Source: Anthoceros angustus
Lineage: Eukaryota; Streptophyta; Anthocerotopsida; Anthocerotales; Anthocerotaceae
Assembly (NCBI GenBank): GCA_010909165.1
Contig: MU008221.1
Location: 62,001 to 126,000 of the forward strand
DNA: 64,000 bases
Direction: 5' to 3'
A program made the position numbers and the translations under genes. The notes beneath the pieces were generated by a model. It did no database searches. It worked only from the letters and a program-made list of their open reading frames with translations, and had not been told where the DNA came from. Position 1 is the first letter of the stretch. Every line of letters starts with the position of its first letter. Shown here piece after piece: positions 23,106 through 33,635 of the stretch.

Positions 23106-24526
23106 ATGGAGACTGTGTGCGTCACCGGCGCTTCAGGATTCGTTGCCTCCTTGCTTGTGAAGCGCCTGCTGGAGAAAGGCTACAGAGTGCGAGGAACAGT
23201 CCGTGACTTGGGTACTGCAGACTGGCCTCTCGCTCGTTTAGTGAAGGTATTCCTTCTGAAGTGTGTAACCTTGGTGTGCATGCATGATGGCACACACGTT
23301 GCAGGAAACGAGAAGAAGACTGCGCACCTGTGGGCTCTGCCCGAAGCAGCAGAGAGGTTGCAGCTCTTCAGGGCGGAGTTGACGGAGGAAGGAAGCTTTG
23401 ATGAGGCCATCAAAGGTTGCACGGGTGTGTTCCACACAGCCACTCCAGTCTTGTTCCATGAGACTGACGACCCAGAGGTGACGACGTTGAAATCTGCTGT
23501 GCTTCTTCGAGACTGGCTGTTGCATAACTTGAGTACCTGGGATGGATGTGGTACGCAGAGGGATTACATCAACCCAGCTGTGCAAGGGACACTGAACGTA
23601 CTCAAGGCCACTCTGAAGGAAAGCTCTGTGAAACGTGTGGTTGTCACCTCATCCATTGCGACTATTCGAGCGAGGAAAGACCTTCCCGATCGCTTCTTAG
23701 ATGAGAATGATTGGAGTGAAGAAGATCACTGCCGTGCAAAAAAGGTTCTTCCCGTTTGCACATGAAACCTTGCCAGGTGGAGGTTGTATCTTCCTCTGCT
23801 GTGGACTTCCTGACATCCGCCTCCTGTCACAGAATTGGTATGCCCTGTCCAAGACGTTGGCTGAGAAAGCAGCATGGGACTTTGCAAAGAAGAACAACAT
23901 CGACCTAGTCGTTGTGATTCCGTCCTTCATCCTTGGTCCGTGCCTGCCACCAGACCTGACTGCCAGCATGATACACTTTGAGGCACTATTCAAAGGTCTG
24001 TCATACCAACATGCAGAGCCTGTTGTTCCAATGCTGGCAAGACCTGGCCTGACCTGACCTGACCTGACTTGACCTTCCTCTTACATGCAGGTGATCTGGC
24101 TCGCATGAACAACCACACCTACTCACGTCTCGTCATTGTCCATGTCGAGGATGTGGCGAAAGCTCACATTTTGGTGTATGAAGAGCCATCAGCAAATGGG
24201 CGTTACATCTGCTCTGCAGTGAACTTGACCAGTGCTGAGGCTGTCACAATGTGGCAGCAGAGATACCCTGGATTCAGTCCTCAAATCGAGTAAGTGAAGT
24301 CCTGGAATGAAAATGGCTATAGCTTTTGGCTTCGGAGTGACTTGTGGCCATAGTAACATCTGTGCCTTCATTTCGAGCTTGCAGAGCCGATCAGCTTGCA
24401 AAACCATACTATCCTGGCATGAGTAACCAGAGAATCGTGGATCTGGGACTGCAGTTCCGGAGCCTCGAAACCATATTTGACGATGCTGTGGAAGAGCTCA
24501 GAAGGCGAGGTTGCGTGTCTTATTAG
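23106..24526 (+). CDS. Cinnamoyl-CoA reductase / dihydroflavonol reductase-like SDR, about 322 aa
   Basis: Six exons: 23106-23211, 23305-23477, 23559-23744, 23833-23995, 24091-24289 and 24385-24526, all phase-consistent. The N-terminal VCVTGASGFVASLLVKRLLE is the NAD(P)-binding glycine motif, followed by RVRGTVRD, where Arg favours NADPH. FHTATPV, VVVTSSIATI and the catalytic Tyr-Lys pair in NWYALSK complete the extended SDR core. VVIPSFILGPCLPP and IVHVEDVAKAHI are typical of the CCR/DFR/BAN group. The CCR signature NWYCYGK is altered to NWYALSK, so it is best called CCR-like; true monolignol activity is uncertain. Intron 4 contains a short CCTGA repeat run. Confidence 0.9.
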
Positions 24527-24609
24527 AGCCAAGTAACCTGGGAAAACGAATATCTTCACCCCAGAAACATCAATGAAAGCTGATGTCTCGACAAGAGTCA
24601 TCTTCTCTG

Positions 24610-24726
24610 TCAAGTTTTCAAGGGTGCTCTCCGTCCGCCTCCGTCAGTGGCTGTCGCTAATAGACCACCCTAATAATAATAGGGTGGTCCCGTATGTGTG
24701 CGACGGACAGAGGAGGGTGAAAACTC
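24610..24726. repeat. Imperfect inverted repeat, MITE-like, with perfect hairpin core
   Basis: GACCACCCT (24663-24671) and AGGGTGGTC (24681-24689) pair perfectly around AATAATAAT. Outer arms also pair: TCCGTCCGCC-like on the left against GCGACGGACAGAGG on the right, with a terminal TTTTCA..TGAAAA match. It lies about 80 bp downstream of the CCR-like stop. Confidence 0.75.
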
Positions 24727-25758
24727 AAAGCGAACGCCACTTGAAGCTGAAACGCGAATTGTCGATCGTAGCTATGACCTGAGCACATGGGGCATAGCAT
24801 GGACTCATGGCTAGACAGTGACGAGACCAGGAACCGGCGCGTGGCTGATTACCATTTCTGATGATAGAGATGGAAAAGCCCGTGGTGAGGGCAAATCACG
24901 TCAACCTGTCAACAAACAGAGAATGGATCTAACAATAGCCTTGCAGGCTTACAGAAGGGAGTAGAGTGAACTTGTACAATTTCAATGCCTGGCATAGTGA
25001 CTTCTTGAGTCCCAGCCAGACCTTGTGTCAAACACCTGCATGTAGCAGAATCTACAGACAACAGATTCAGGGATTCAATGCAGGAACAGATTCAGAGGTT
25101 CAATACCAAGCAACACTAATTGCGACAAGAATTTGCTTACATTGCTCGATATGCAACACCGAGTATCCAATCGTTTGTCGAGTAGCAGTTGATGAACCTC
25201 CCGACCTTTCGAGCAGTCTCCCAGCGCTGTTGGTCTAGAGGAATAGGTGCGCCATGAAGCACAACGCATTCAACTATACCAGCTGCAGAGTCTAAAAACA
25301 GCAAGGATGTCAATCCTCGCACTGCACATTGCAGTCATGACCTCTGCAGTATAGGAAGACCTCTACAGAAACACTTCAGCTTAAGCCACGTCACTCACCA
25401 GCAGCCCCTCCTTGTTTAGCCAGTGTCTCGAAAAAAGACAAAATCAGCCGAGCGCCCACAGAGACACCCATCAACGTACAGGCCTGCCATGAAGAGGGAA
25501 ACAGGGTTTGGTCGAGAGTTGAATGAAACCAAGGCTACTTGTGCTGGATAAGGCACCGACAAGCTCTCAACCTGTTTCCCCGTACCCCATCCAGCAGGAT
25601 CTTTGCCAGAGGCTTTCCCGCTCAGTCTGATCTGCGAAAGCACGTTTTCGTGACAAGGTCAGTGTTTCCCACCAAGATGTGCAAAGCGCATTGCAGCTTG
25701 ATAGAATGTCGACCACCCCACCTGTCGACCGCAATGGACCACTTGCTGTCAATGAAAT

Positions 25759-25953
25759 TGTTAGAAATCTATAGGATTGGTGCAACACATCACATATTAG
25801 AGTTATGAGTATAAGTCCTAGAAGTATATAGGATTATCCCAGGAGCGAGATAGGGTTTCATACTATCGAGAGTATGACAAGGCCAAAGGCTATATATGTA
25901 TGCATAGCACACCATTTCTAATGTCTTGAACACAGGAATTCTGTTTTCTAACT
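25759..25953 (+). repeat. 5' LTR of the Copia element
   Basis: 195 bp. Its first 165 bp or so are identical to the 3' LTR; the last 30 bp differ at several places (ATGTCTTGAACACAGG against ATGTACTGAACCTGGG). It is short for a plant Copia LTR. A TATATATG stretch near 25890 could serve as promoter. Confidence 0.95.
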
Positions 25954-26158
25954 TGGTATCAAAGCATGGTTCAGGAGATGCGTAAAGTACTCTGCACCAC
26001 CCTGTGTGGGACTCTTGCCACTTGTCTTCTATTGCATTGTTTGTAGTTATACAGACTAAGTGTCCGTGAAAGCTCGTTTGCAATTTTGTGAAGCTTGGTA
26101 GTAGTTTTGGTGCGAGGAACTTTTGTCTTGTCTTTGTATAGCTTTCAGAGGTGTGCAT

Positions 26159-29100
26159 ATGGAGACTACGCGTCAAGTGGAGAAGTTTGATGGCAGGAAC
26201 TTCACATTATGGAAGTTGAAGCTAAAATCTCTTCTCATTGACAGAGGATTGTGGAAGTTTGTGGAAAATGGACTTCGGATGGCGCTTCGAAAAGGATATA
26301 GACAAGGATGCGAAAGCCTTGGCTAATATTATCTGAATGTGTCGATGACATTCTCTCACAATTGAGCGAGTGTGTCTCTTCGCAGGATGCATGGAAAATT
26401 CTTTGCACAACGTATGAGAAGAAGAGCATTGTGAGCGAAATGCTGCTGGAAAGTCAATTCTCCAACTTCAAGATGGTGAGGCGACATTCAACAACATGTC
26501 AACAAGTTGAAAAGCTTGGTTGATCAAATGAGGGAGGCGAGATCAAACCTTGAGGAGGGTAAGGTGATCACTGTCGAGTAGTTTGCCACCATCATGTAGG
26601 CAATTTTTATTGTCTTATAGGGCATCCGTGATGCGTCAAGTGACAATCAACCAACCTTTGATGAGGTGGTTAGATTACTCCTACAAGAGGAGCTTGATGG
26701 TTCTTTCCGGACACAAGGCAAAGGCTTGGCACTCTTCTCAAGAAGAGCACATCACGGTGGAAGACCTCAAGCCAAGTCTCTAGAAGGGACAAAGGATACA
26801 GATGCAAAGAGAAAGGTGAAAGGCTTTTGTTATTATTGCAGAAGCCCAATCACCACGCAAAGGATCAGAAATAAGATTGGCGAGACTTGAAGAAGGAAAT
26901 CATCCCAAGCTAATCAAGTCGTGAGAAGGACCAAGAACACATCTTGGCGTGCTTCACCGAAGAGATCAAGCGACTTCATCAAAGAAGGATGAGAGTTTGT
27001 ACCTTGACTCGGTGCATCCCAAAGATTATAACCTTCCTTGGTTCTCAAGCTACGAGGTATTGCGGAGGGGCATACGGTGGCGCTTGGTGACAATAGGTCA
27101 CATGACATCAAGGGAAGAGGAGTGTTACGAGTCCATCTTCCGGAGGACAACATGTATTAAGGCGTGCATCATGTGCCTCATCTTGCGAGGAATCTTCTTT
27201 TCGCAAAATTGCCGATCACAGTCATGAGGTTGTGTTCAATTCCAAAGGATTTGGATCCAATCGGCGGCTGAGTTATCGAATGCTAAAGTGATTGCTAGGC
27301 GTCCGAATAGGAAATTTGTACAAGTTGTGTGCTTCGTGGGAAGGCAAGCTTGCACCTTTATGGACGATTCGCAAAATAGCATTGGATCTATTGATTTATG
27401 GCATCAACGTCTAGGGCACATTGGTGTGGACAATATCAGTTGATGAAGAACCAACATATGGTTCTGAGCTTGGATTTGAAAGAAGTGGGTGAGCAATTAT
27501 GCCAAGGGTGCATAATGGAAAGCTACACCGAACTAAGTTCCCAAGATTGCGGTGACGAGCAAAGATGGCGCTAGAGTTGGTACACACGGATGTGTGTGGT
27601 CCAATGAAAATCCACTCATGGCGGAGCCCGCTACATTCGGTGTTTGTGGATGATTTCACTAGGAAGACTGGACATATCTTATGAAGGAGAAATCCGGTAT
27701 TTACACTCTTCAAGGAATGGAAAGCCATGGTGGAGAACGCAAGTGGACAACGTCAAGACTTTGCGTGGTGACAGCGGAGGTGAATACATCTCCACTAACT
27801 TCCAACGCTTTTGCAAGGAGCATGGAATTGGAAGGCAACTAACCATCCCTCACACACCGGAGCAAAATGGAGTGGCGGAGCGCAAACTTAGGAGTCCGTG
27901 GAGGCTAAATGCATGTTACATCATAGTGGCTTGGAAGTACGTTTTGGGGTGAGGTCATGTTACAACCTATGTTTTGAATCGAGTTCCAACCAAAGCTATT
28001 GTTGGAATGACCCCGAGGAAGCGTGGTGCAGCGTCAAGCCCGACATAAGCCATTTGAGGATCTTTGGTTCGATGGTTTATGCTCACGTTCAAGCAAACCC
28101 GAACAAAATGGGATCCAAAAGGCGTGAAGTGCCTTATGCTTGGATACTCTCGAGATTAAGGGCTACGGTTGTATGATCTTTCAAGGAAGAAGATCATTTT
28201 AGCGAGGACGTTGTATTTAATGAGGTTGTGGAACCCATCAAAGGAGTGGGAGCTCCAACCCCGGTTATCATGAAGGATCCGACGGCGTATGTTGGCGACC
28301 ACGATGAGGATTACTATGATGACACTCTTGAGCAACCTGCTCCTGAGCCCAACGAACTTTCTCAACAATGCGACATAGAGGGGGGAGAAAGGGAAATTTC
28401 TGATGTCGCGATTGGAGAAGTAGACGAAGATCAAAGCATTGTCGTAATTGACGAAGAAGAGGAAGCTCGAAGTATTCGAGAGAGACAACCAATCTTGAGA
28501 AGATCAACGAGACAATGGAAACCTTCGCAGAAGATCTTGGAATCCATGAATGCATGTGTGTATGAGGAGGCATGGTTGGCGGATCTTGGCGAACCACAAA
28601 GCCTAAGGAAGCATTGGAAGGACCAAAGGCAAAGGAGTGGAAAGAAGCCGTGGGCGGTGAGTATAACTCTTCTCAAGAACAAAACTTGGGCAATCACTCC
28701 TCTACCTCACGGAAGGAAGAGCATAGGATCAAGTGGACATTCAAGATTAAGCGCAAGGCGATGGAAGCATGAGCCCTACAAGAAAAGGAGAAAGAGAAGA
28801 TAGATAAGACTCTCTATCAACGTGCGTTGGCTGTCTTACATATTTGGCAACAGGACAAGGCCCGACATTGCAGAGGCGGTGGGAGTTGTGAGTCGATTCT
28901 TGGCCAACCACGGACAACGACATTATCAAGCAGTCAAGAGGATATTCAGATACTTGCGCGGCACAAAACATTGGAAGTTGCAATACCAAAAGGATCGACA
29001 TGAAGACGCCGGTGGTTGGATTTTGTGATTGATTGTGGAGATGTCGATGGCCGCAAGTCTACCAGGATATGTATTTATGCTATTTGGGGAGCCATTTCAT

Positions 29101-29427
29101 GGAGTAGTAGGCGTCGACCCTCTTGTAGCTGTCCTCTGAGCGGAGTACATGGCAATATCTGCGCAACAATGGAAGCAATATGGCTCGACGATTGCTCGAA
29201 GAAATGGGATTTAAGCGAAGGGTGCAACAACCATCTTCAACGACAATCAAGGTTGCATTTACTTAGCAAAGAATGCTACTTTTCACGCAAGGACGAAACA
29301 CATTGAAGTAAAGCATCACTTCATTAGAGAAAGTTCAATCCAAGGAGATAGAGCTAGCGTATTGTCCCACTGCGGACATGCTGCGGATGTTTTGACCAAA
29401 AGGATTGACTTTAGAGAAGCACGTTAA
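26159..29427 (+). pseudogene. Copia gag-pol remains
   Basis: The gag start METTRQVEKFDGRNFTLWK (26159) is intact-looking but soon frameshifts. A zinc-knuckle trace GFCYYCRSP is near 26821. GAG_pre-integrase and integrase parts ([28 protein letters not shown]) run at 27560-27900. SKPDISHLRIFGSMVY follows near 28035, with an acidic linker after 28220. RT is represented only by its edges. The RNase H end gives AVKRIFRYLRGTKHWKL, then KHIEVKHHFIRE and HAADVLTKR near 29300-29400. Several stops and shifts make it non-autonomous. Confidence 0.9.
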
Positions 29428-29477
29428 GTTTAGCAAGATGTTAGGCTTAAAAGAGTAGCACGATGTGTTGAGTGGAG

Positions 29478-29673
29478 TGTTAGAAATCTATAGGATTGGT
29501 GCAACACATCACATATTAGAGTTATGAGTATAAGTCCTAGAAGTATATAGGATTATCCCAGGAGCGAGATAGGGTTTCATACTATCGAGAGTATGACAAG
29601 GCCAAAGGCTATATATGTATGCATAGCACACCATTTCTAATGTACTGAACCTGGGAATTACTGTTTTCTAACA
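29478..29673 (+). repeat. 3' LTR of the Copia element
   Basis: 196 bp, ending CTAACA next to the GAAAT target duplicate. Near-identity to the 5' LTR indicates a young insertion, apart from the clustered differences in its last 30 bp. Confidence 0.95.
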
Positions 29674-29753
29674 GAAATCAACAGCACTTAGGAGGATTGC
29701 AACTAATTACTGTTTTCTAACAGAAATCAACAGCACTTAGGAGGATTGCAACT
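29656..29753. repeat. 49-bp tandem duplication across the 3' LTR junction
   Basis: Two perfect copies (29656-29704 and 29705-29753) each contain the last 18 bp of the LTR, the GAAAT target duplicate and 26 bp of host exon. It must have formed after integration. Confidence 0.95.
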
Positions 29754-30639
29754 GGCCAGGCCAAGGCAGTGACTAGCCCAGCCAGGACAGTCATCATTGC
29801 TCCTTGCCTCATCACCTCCCTTACAACAGCTTCATTAAACCAGGTTAGCATCTCCCCAGACCATACACAACTACATATTCAACCCTCGCAGATTAAGGAA
29901 CGTAATTAAGGTCATCCAGTCCTCGAGAGACAGCCAAACGCTGCGCATGCCATGGCAAGCCCCAACTGTGAGGTTCCAAGAGATAATGCGGAGAAATAAA
30001 CCATCGAATTCCACGAAGAGTCTGGCGAAAGCAAAGCACTATACCCCTTGCTGATGATTGTCGCCCACGGGAATAATCTCAAACTCACTGATTCCACCTA
30101 TTCTACGGGCCATCTTGGATCCTGCTGGCCCACCACCCGCAGCTGCAACAAATATTCCACTGCTGTAGTGAACCAATTCCTGTGCGACCTCAAGAAAAAC
30201 AATGCCCCTTCACTTGTGCATACCTCCGAATGAAGCAGCCACAGCAACAGAGCCAGCGGCAGTCCCTGCAGCTGCAAAAGCAGCTGCCCGACCAGCCGTT
30301 CCAATTAAAGGCATCATAGGCCCCAAGACAGGTGCAATGCTGGCCAGGCCAGCAGCAATGGCTGATGCTACCAAACCTGCTCAGAGAGTGGAGTGCATCC
30401 TGTTGGGTACATCGTGGTAAGGGCAGACCTACCGACTGTATTCAATGCCTAATACTTCGGCTCACAACCTCCAGTTAATGCCAGGAGTGCTCCCCCGGCC
30501 GGAGCAGCAGCACCACTGATGAAACTTGGTTGACGGATGATGCAAGGCACGCGCGCATGGGATGAGGGTTATCATACCCTGGAGCTTGGCGTGGTAGGCA
30601 CGGTGCGGAGACCGGGAACCAGCGGTGGTGAACGTGCGC

Positions 30640-31225
30640 CTCGGGAAGCTCGCAGCCATTAGGTTGTAGAGATCTTTAGCTTCTTCGCATGGCGGCACTC
30701 CTTCCAAGTCAAGCTCTTCGGACAAGCCCGAGCCTGGCAGACGGGCAGGATCGAGCAGACGAAGACTCTCATTGTCTTTCATGCTATGCTGAAATTGTGT
30801 GCAGCTAAGAGGGATTTGGTTGTGGTGCGACGAGATCACGATCTTACCGTGAAGGGTACGAGTGTACAGCCTAGAGGACGCCACGGATGTGTTCACCAGG
30901 GTGAGCAAACCAGATACCTCGTGTGGTTTTGCAGAGAATCTCTGCACATGCTAAACATGGGACACCTGACGAGGTCATGCAACTGTATCATAAGATGCGT
31001 AGCTCAGGCGTGAAGGCGGATGCTCATGTCTTTGTAGCTGCTCTTCAAGCTTGTGCGCTTGCTGTGGGCTCAGAATCTGGCTGAAAAGTACGCTGTGATG
31101 GTTTGCTTAGTGGCATTCCTCCTTGCGTGTTTGTTGGCACCTGTCTAGTGGACATGCATGTGAAATTGGGCAAGTTGAACGATGCACACAGGGTTTATTA
31201 CAGTTCGGCTTCACAGGATGTGCGG
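30640..31225 (+). pseudogene. PPR gene fragment A
   Basis: Broken plus-strand frames read MLKLCAAKRDLVVV, a GRHGCVHQGEQTR segment, then KMRSSGVKADAHVFVAALQACAL with a stop (TGA near 31082) and SGIPPCVFVGTCLVDMHVKLGKLNDAHRVYYSS. These are PLS-type PPR motifs. A related fragment with MLKLYTAKDLVVGRR and DGCVHQEGA lies at 57415-57810. Both appear to derive from one parental PPR gene not in this window. Confidence 0.75.
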
Positions 31226-31429
31226 CTCCGGCTCCTGCATCGTCTCATTCGTCTACGATCACGCCTCGGACCGTTGATACCAACTCCAATTCTCGGTCGC
31301 ATGGACGGCCCTGAAAGCTGGGTATACAAATCAAGGCCTGTTTCCTCTGCATCAGGACAAACAGCCCGCCGGCGCCGGCGCCGCCGCCCGGCGAACCCGA
31401 GGGGAGCGTCACACTTTGGGGAGCTCCCA

Positions 31430-31570
31430 TGAAGAAGAAGAAGAATTTTATTCAAGTCCACTAAGGACGGATTTCCGTCATGGGACTTGGTACTTTAACA
31501 ACACTAAGGACGGATTTCCGTCATGGGACTTGGTACTTTAACAACTTGTACCATGGTGTGCCTAAGCTAC
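31430..31570. repeat. Dispersed repeat, copy 2, with internal tandem unit
   Basis: Inverted relative to 8160-8275. The unit ACTAAGGACGGATTTCCGTC...GGTACTTTAACAAC occurs twice in tandem here (about 46-bp period). Confidence 0.75.
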
Positions 31571-31619
31571 TTGCACCATGGCTCCCACAAGTGCCACCTC
31601 TAGCTCAACAATACTTAGT

Positions 31620-31720
31620 TAGTCCCCCTTAGCACCGTGCCCTTGGTTGGGTTGTTCCCTTTTGTTTTTGGGGTAGATGGGTTTTTTTTTCTCTTTTCTT
31701 ACATAAAGTCTTCACCTTCC
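31620..31720 (+). mobile_element. LINE 3' tail-like remnant
   Basis: GGGTTGTTCCCTTTTG, then GGGGTAGATGGG, then a T-rich stretch and ATAAAGTCTTCA repeat the order seen at 14945-15015 at the end of a LINE fragment. Confidence 0.5.
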
Positions 31721-31842
31721 CCACTCAACAATACCATATCAAGGCTCCCACAAGTTACACCTTTTTCTAGACAATCCCATAGCAAGACCACCACAACTTA
31801 TCCATCTTTCTTGGAGGCAAGAACCTTTCTTGTCCGAAGAGG

Positions 31843-31966
31843 CTGTCGCAAGCTCTTACAAGCTCATAAACAAATACATGCTACACGTTGAAACCTTATA
31901 ATATGTTGTCGCAAGCTCTCACAAGCTCAAAAACAAATACATGCTGCACACTGAAACCTTATAATA
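31843..31966. repeat. 62-bp imperfect tandem duplication
   Basis: Two copies built on TGTCGCAAGCTCTCACAAGCTCA, then AACAAATACATGCT, then GAAACCTTATAATATGT, with a few differences. Confidence 0.85.
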
Positions 31967-33635
31967 TGTAGTCCATTTACACATACTACCAAATAACCCA
32001 CCGTCAACCCACGACTTGTACAACAGCACCCAACTATTATTTTTTACTTTTTAAATCACACAAGAGTGCAACGAAAAATTAGAGAATACTCACCATTCAC
32101 ACATTTGCACTCCGGCACTTGACACTCTTTCCTCCATCTTCTCCTAGGCGGTTTTCAACATTAGAGAGTTTTGACCATCCACACAAATATAAGCTCCAAT
32201 CTTTCCTTCTCACTCTCACTCTAATTAAATATTCAAGTCAAGACTTTCCAGTAAAATGTACTTCTGTAAACACATGTATACTACCCAATAGAGAATGTCT
32301 CACACAAACAAGTCAAGTGATTGTCTTAAGTCTTAGAATCAATCTCCTTACATTCTTTCTTCCTCCCTAAGAAACCACTTCATATGAGACCTACTTCGAA
32401 CTTAAATTCTCACCTCCTTTATCTACCGATTCAATCTCCTTTATGTACATAGTAAACTAGACAGTACACAATCTCCAAGTATAGTCGGGCCCCCCTAATT
32501 GGGAACTCTATAAATGGGATTCCTCTCTAAATGGGACCTCCCATCCTACTCCCTTTAGTTTACAATGTAACAAATGGGACTTTTCCCTAAATGGTAGTTG
32601 GGACCTTTTCAAACATACATTCATATTAGTTTCACCTCCCTAAATGGGATTTTTAATTTTTTTACTAAAAAAATTAAAAAAAGAAAGAAAAAGGAATCGA
32701 TTATTTCATAGCATAATAGACTTTTGGGTGTGATTGAAGACTCTTAAGCTAAGCTTTTTCCTTTATGATAGGTAGAGGTTTTTTTATGTTGCTTAGAGAG
32801 AGAGTGCTAGCTTTCAAACAACTATATAGAGAAGTGATAAAAGTTATTTTTAGTGAAAACTATCAATCAAAATTAAAATTTTCTATTTTGGGTATTTTTG
32901 ATTTTTTTAATTTTATCATATTATTATTATTATTAAATAGGGAAAATATAATCGGGACACCTCCCTTAATGGGACCTCTAAAGGCACTCCGAACCAGTCC
33001 CAATTATGGGGGGTGGAGTGTACGTAGTGTATGCTTTCCTTCATAAACGTTTCACAAATGCTCTTTTGGAGGACCTTGTCTTTTGGCACATGTGCAGCTC
33101 GGTCCGAGCGTGCATGTCTCGATTTTTTTTCATTTAGCATTTAAAAAATATATGAAAACAAATCCGAGGGAGAAATCTTCTGATTCTGCTTGTCTAGATG
33201 GCTAGTTGTTGGAACCCAAATGGTCTTCTCTGACAGGACATTCCTGTCCACCCGAGCACTTGCGATATGCTAAAGATGGTAGACTTGTGAGCCAAGTGGC
33301 GTCAGAGTGTGATGGGGATGAGAAAGCTTGGTTACATGTAAAGAGTACATATCCATAATACTGGGCACCGGGTTTGGGTTTCAATGAGACCCGACCAGGT
33401 TGAGGAAAAGCTGGCCCAGGGCCTGCTGTCGATGTCTTTCACGGTACGGTCGGATATTCTGTAATCTTCTTGCTTCGACATGTGGCCAATGTCTGCGAGC
33501 TTCTTGTGAGGCGTTGCGTGCGTTTTGGTGGCGTTCGATGAGCAGCAGCTCTTCGCCCATCTCCCTGCGCCCGAGCACGCCCATGAGATGACAAGGTTAT
33601 GCAGCCAGGGGTTGTTTTCATCTTGTGAGGAAGAC
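31967..33635. other. AT-rich spacer upstream of the AIG1-like gene
   Basis: No gene recognised. The word AAATGGGAC(C/T) recurs several times between 32500 and 32660 and again near 32965. The AIG1-like promoter should lie in the last few hundred bases. Confidence 0.5.

Larger units (their letters stand above)
25759..29673 (+). mobile_element. Ty1/Copia LTR retrotransposon, about 3.9 kb, internally deleted
   Basis: It is bounded by LTRs of 195-196 bp (TGTTAG...CTAAC) and a 5-bp target duplication GAAAT (25754-25758 and 29674-29678). The primer site TGGTATCAAAGC begins at 25954, the usual initiator-Met tRNA match of plant Copia elements. A purine tract TGAGTGGAG precedes the 3' LTR. Internal sequence carries gag, integrase and RNase H remains with frame breaks, and most of the reverse transcriptase is absent. 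Insertion is into an exon of the DUF726-like gene, antisense to it. Confidence 0.97.
24930..30520 (-). pseudogene. DUF726/TMCO4-like gene, interrupted by a Copia element
   Basis: Minus-strand exons can be followed from about 30520 to 24930. GALLALTGG (to 30469) comes first, then an Ala/Gly-rich membrane segment with AAGTAAGSVAVAASFG (30376-30224), then KMARRIGGISEFEIIPVGDN (30142-30045). A decayed exon lies near 29880-30030. VVREVMRQGAMMTVLAGLV (about 29675-29845) continues across the transposon as IDSKWSIAVDR (25723-25758). Last come GVSVGARLIFSFFE, VLHGAPIPLDQQRWE and GLAGTQEVTMPGIE. Order and motifs are those of DUF726 proteins, membrane proteins with an alpha/beta-hydrolase-like part. A TGA sits in the exon after 25640 and the 5' end is missing. 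The gene is judged dead. Confidence 0.85.
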
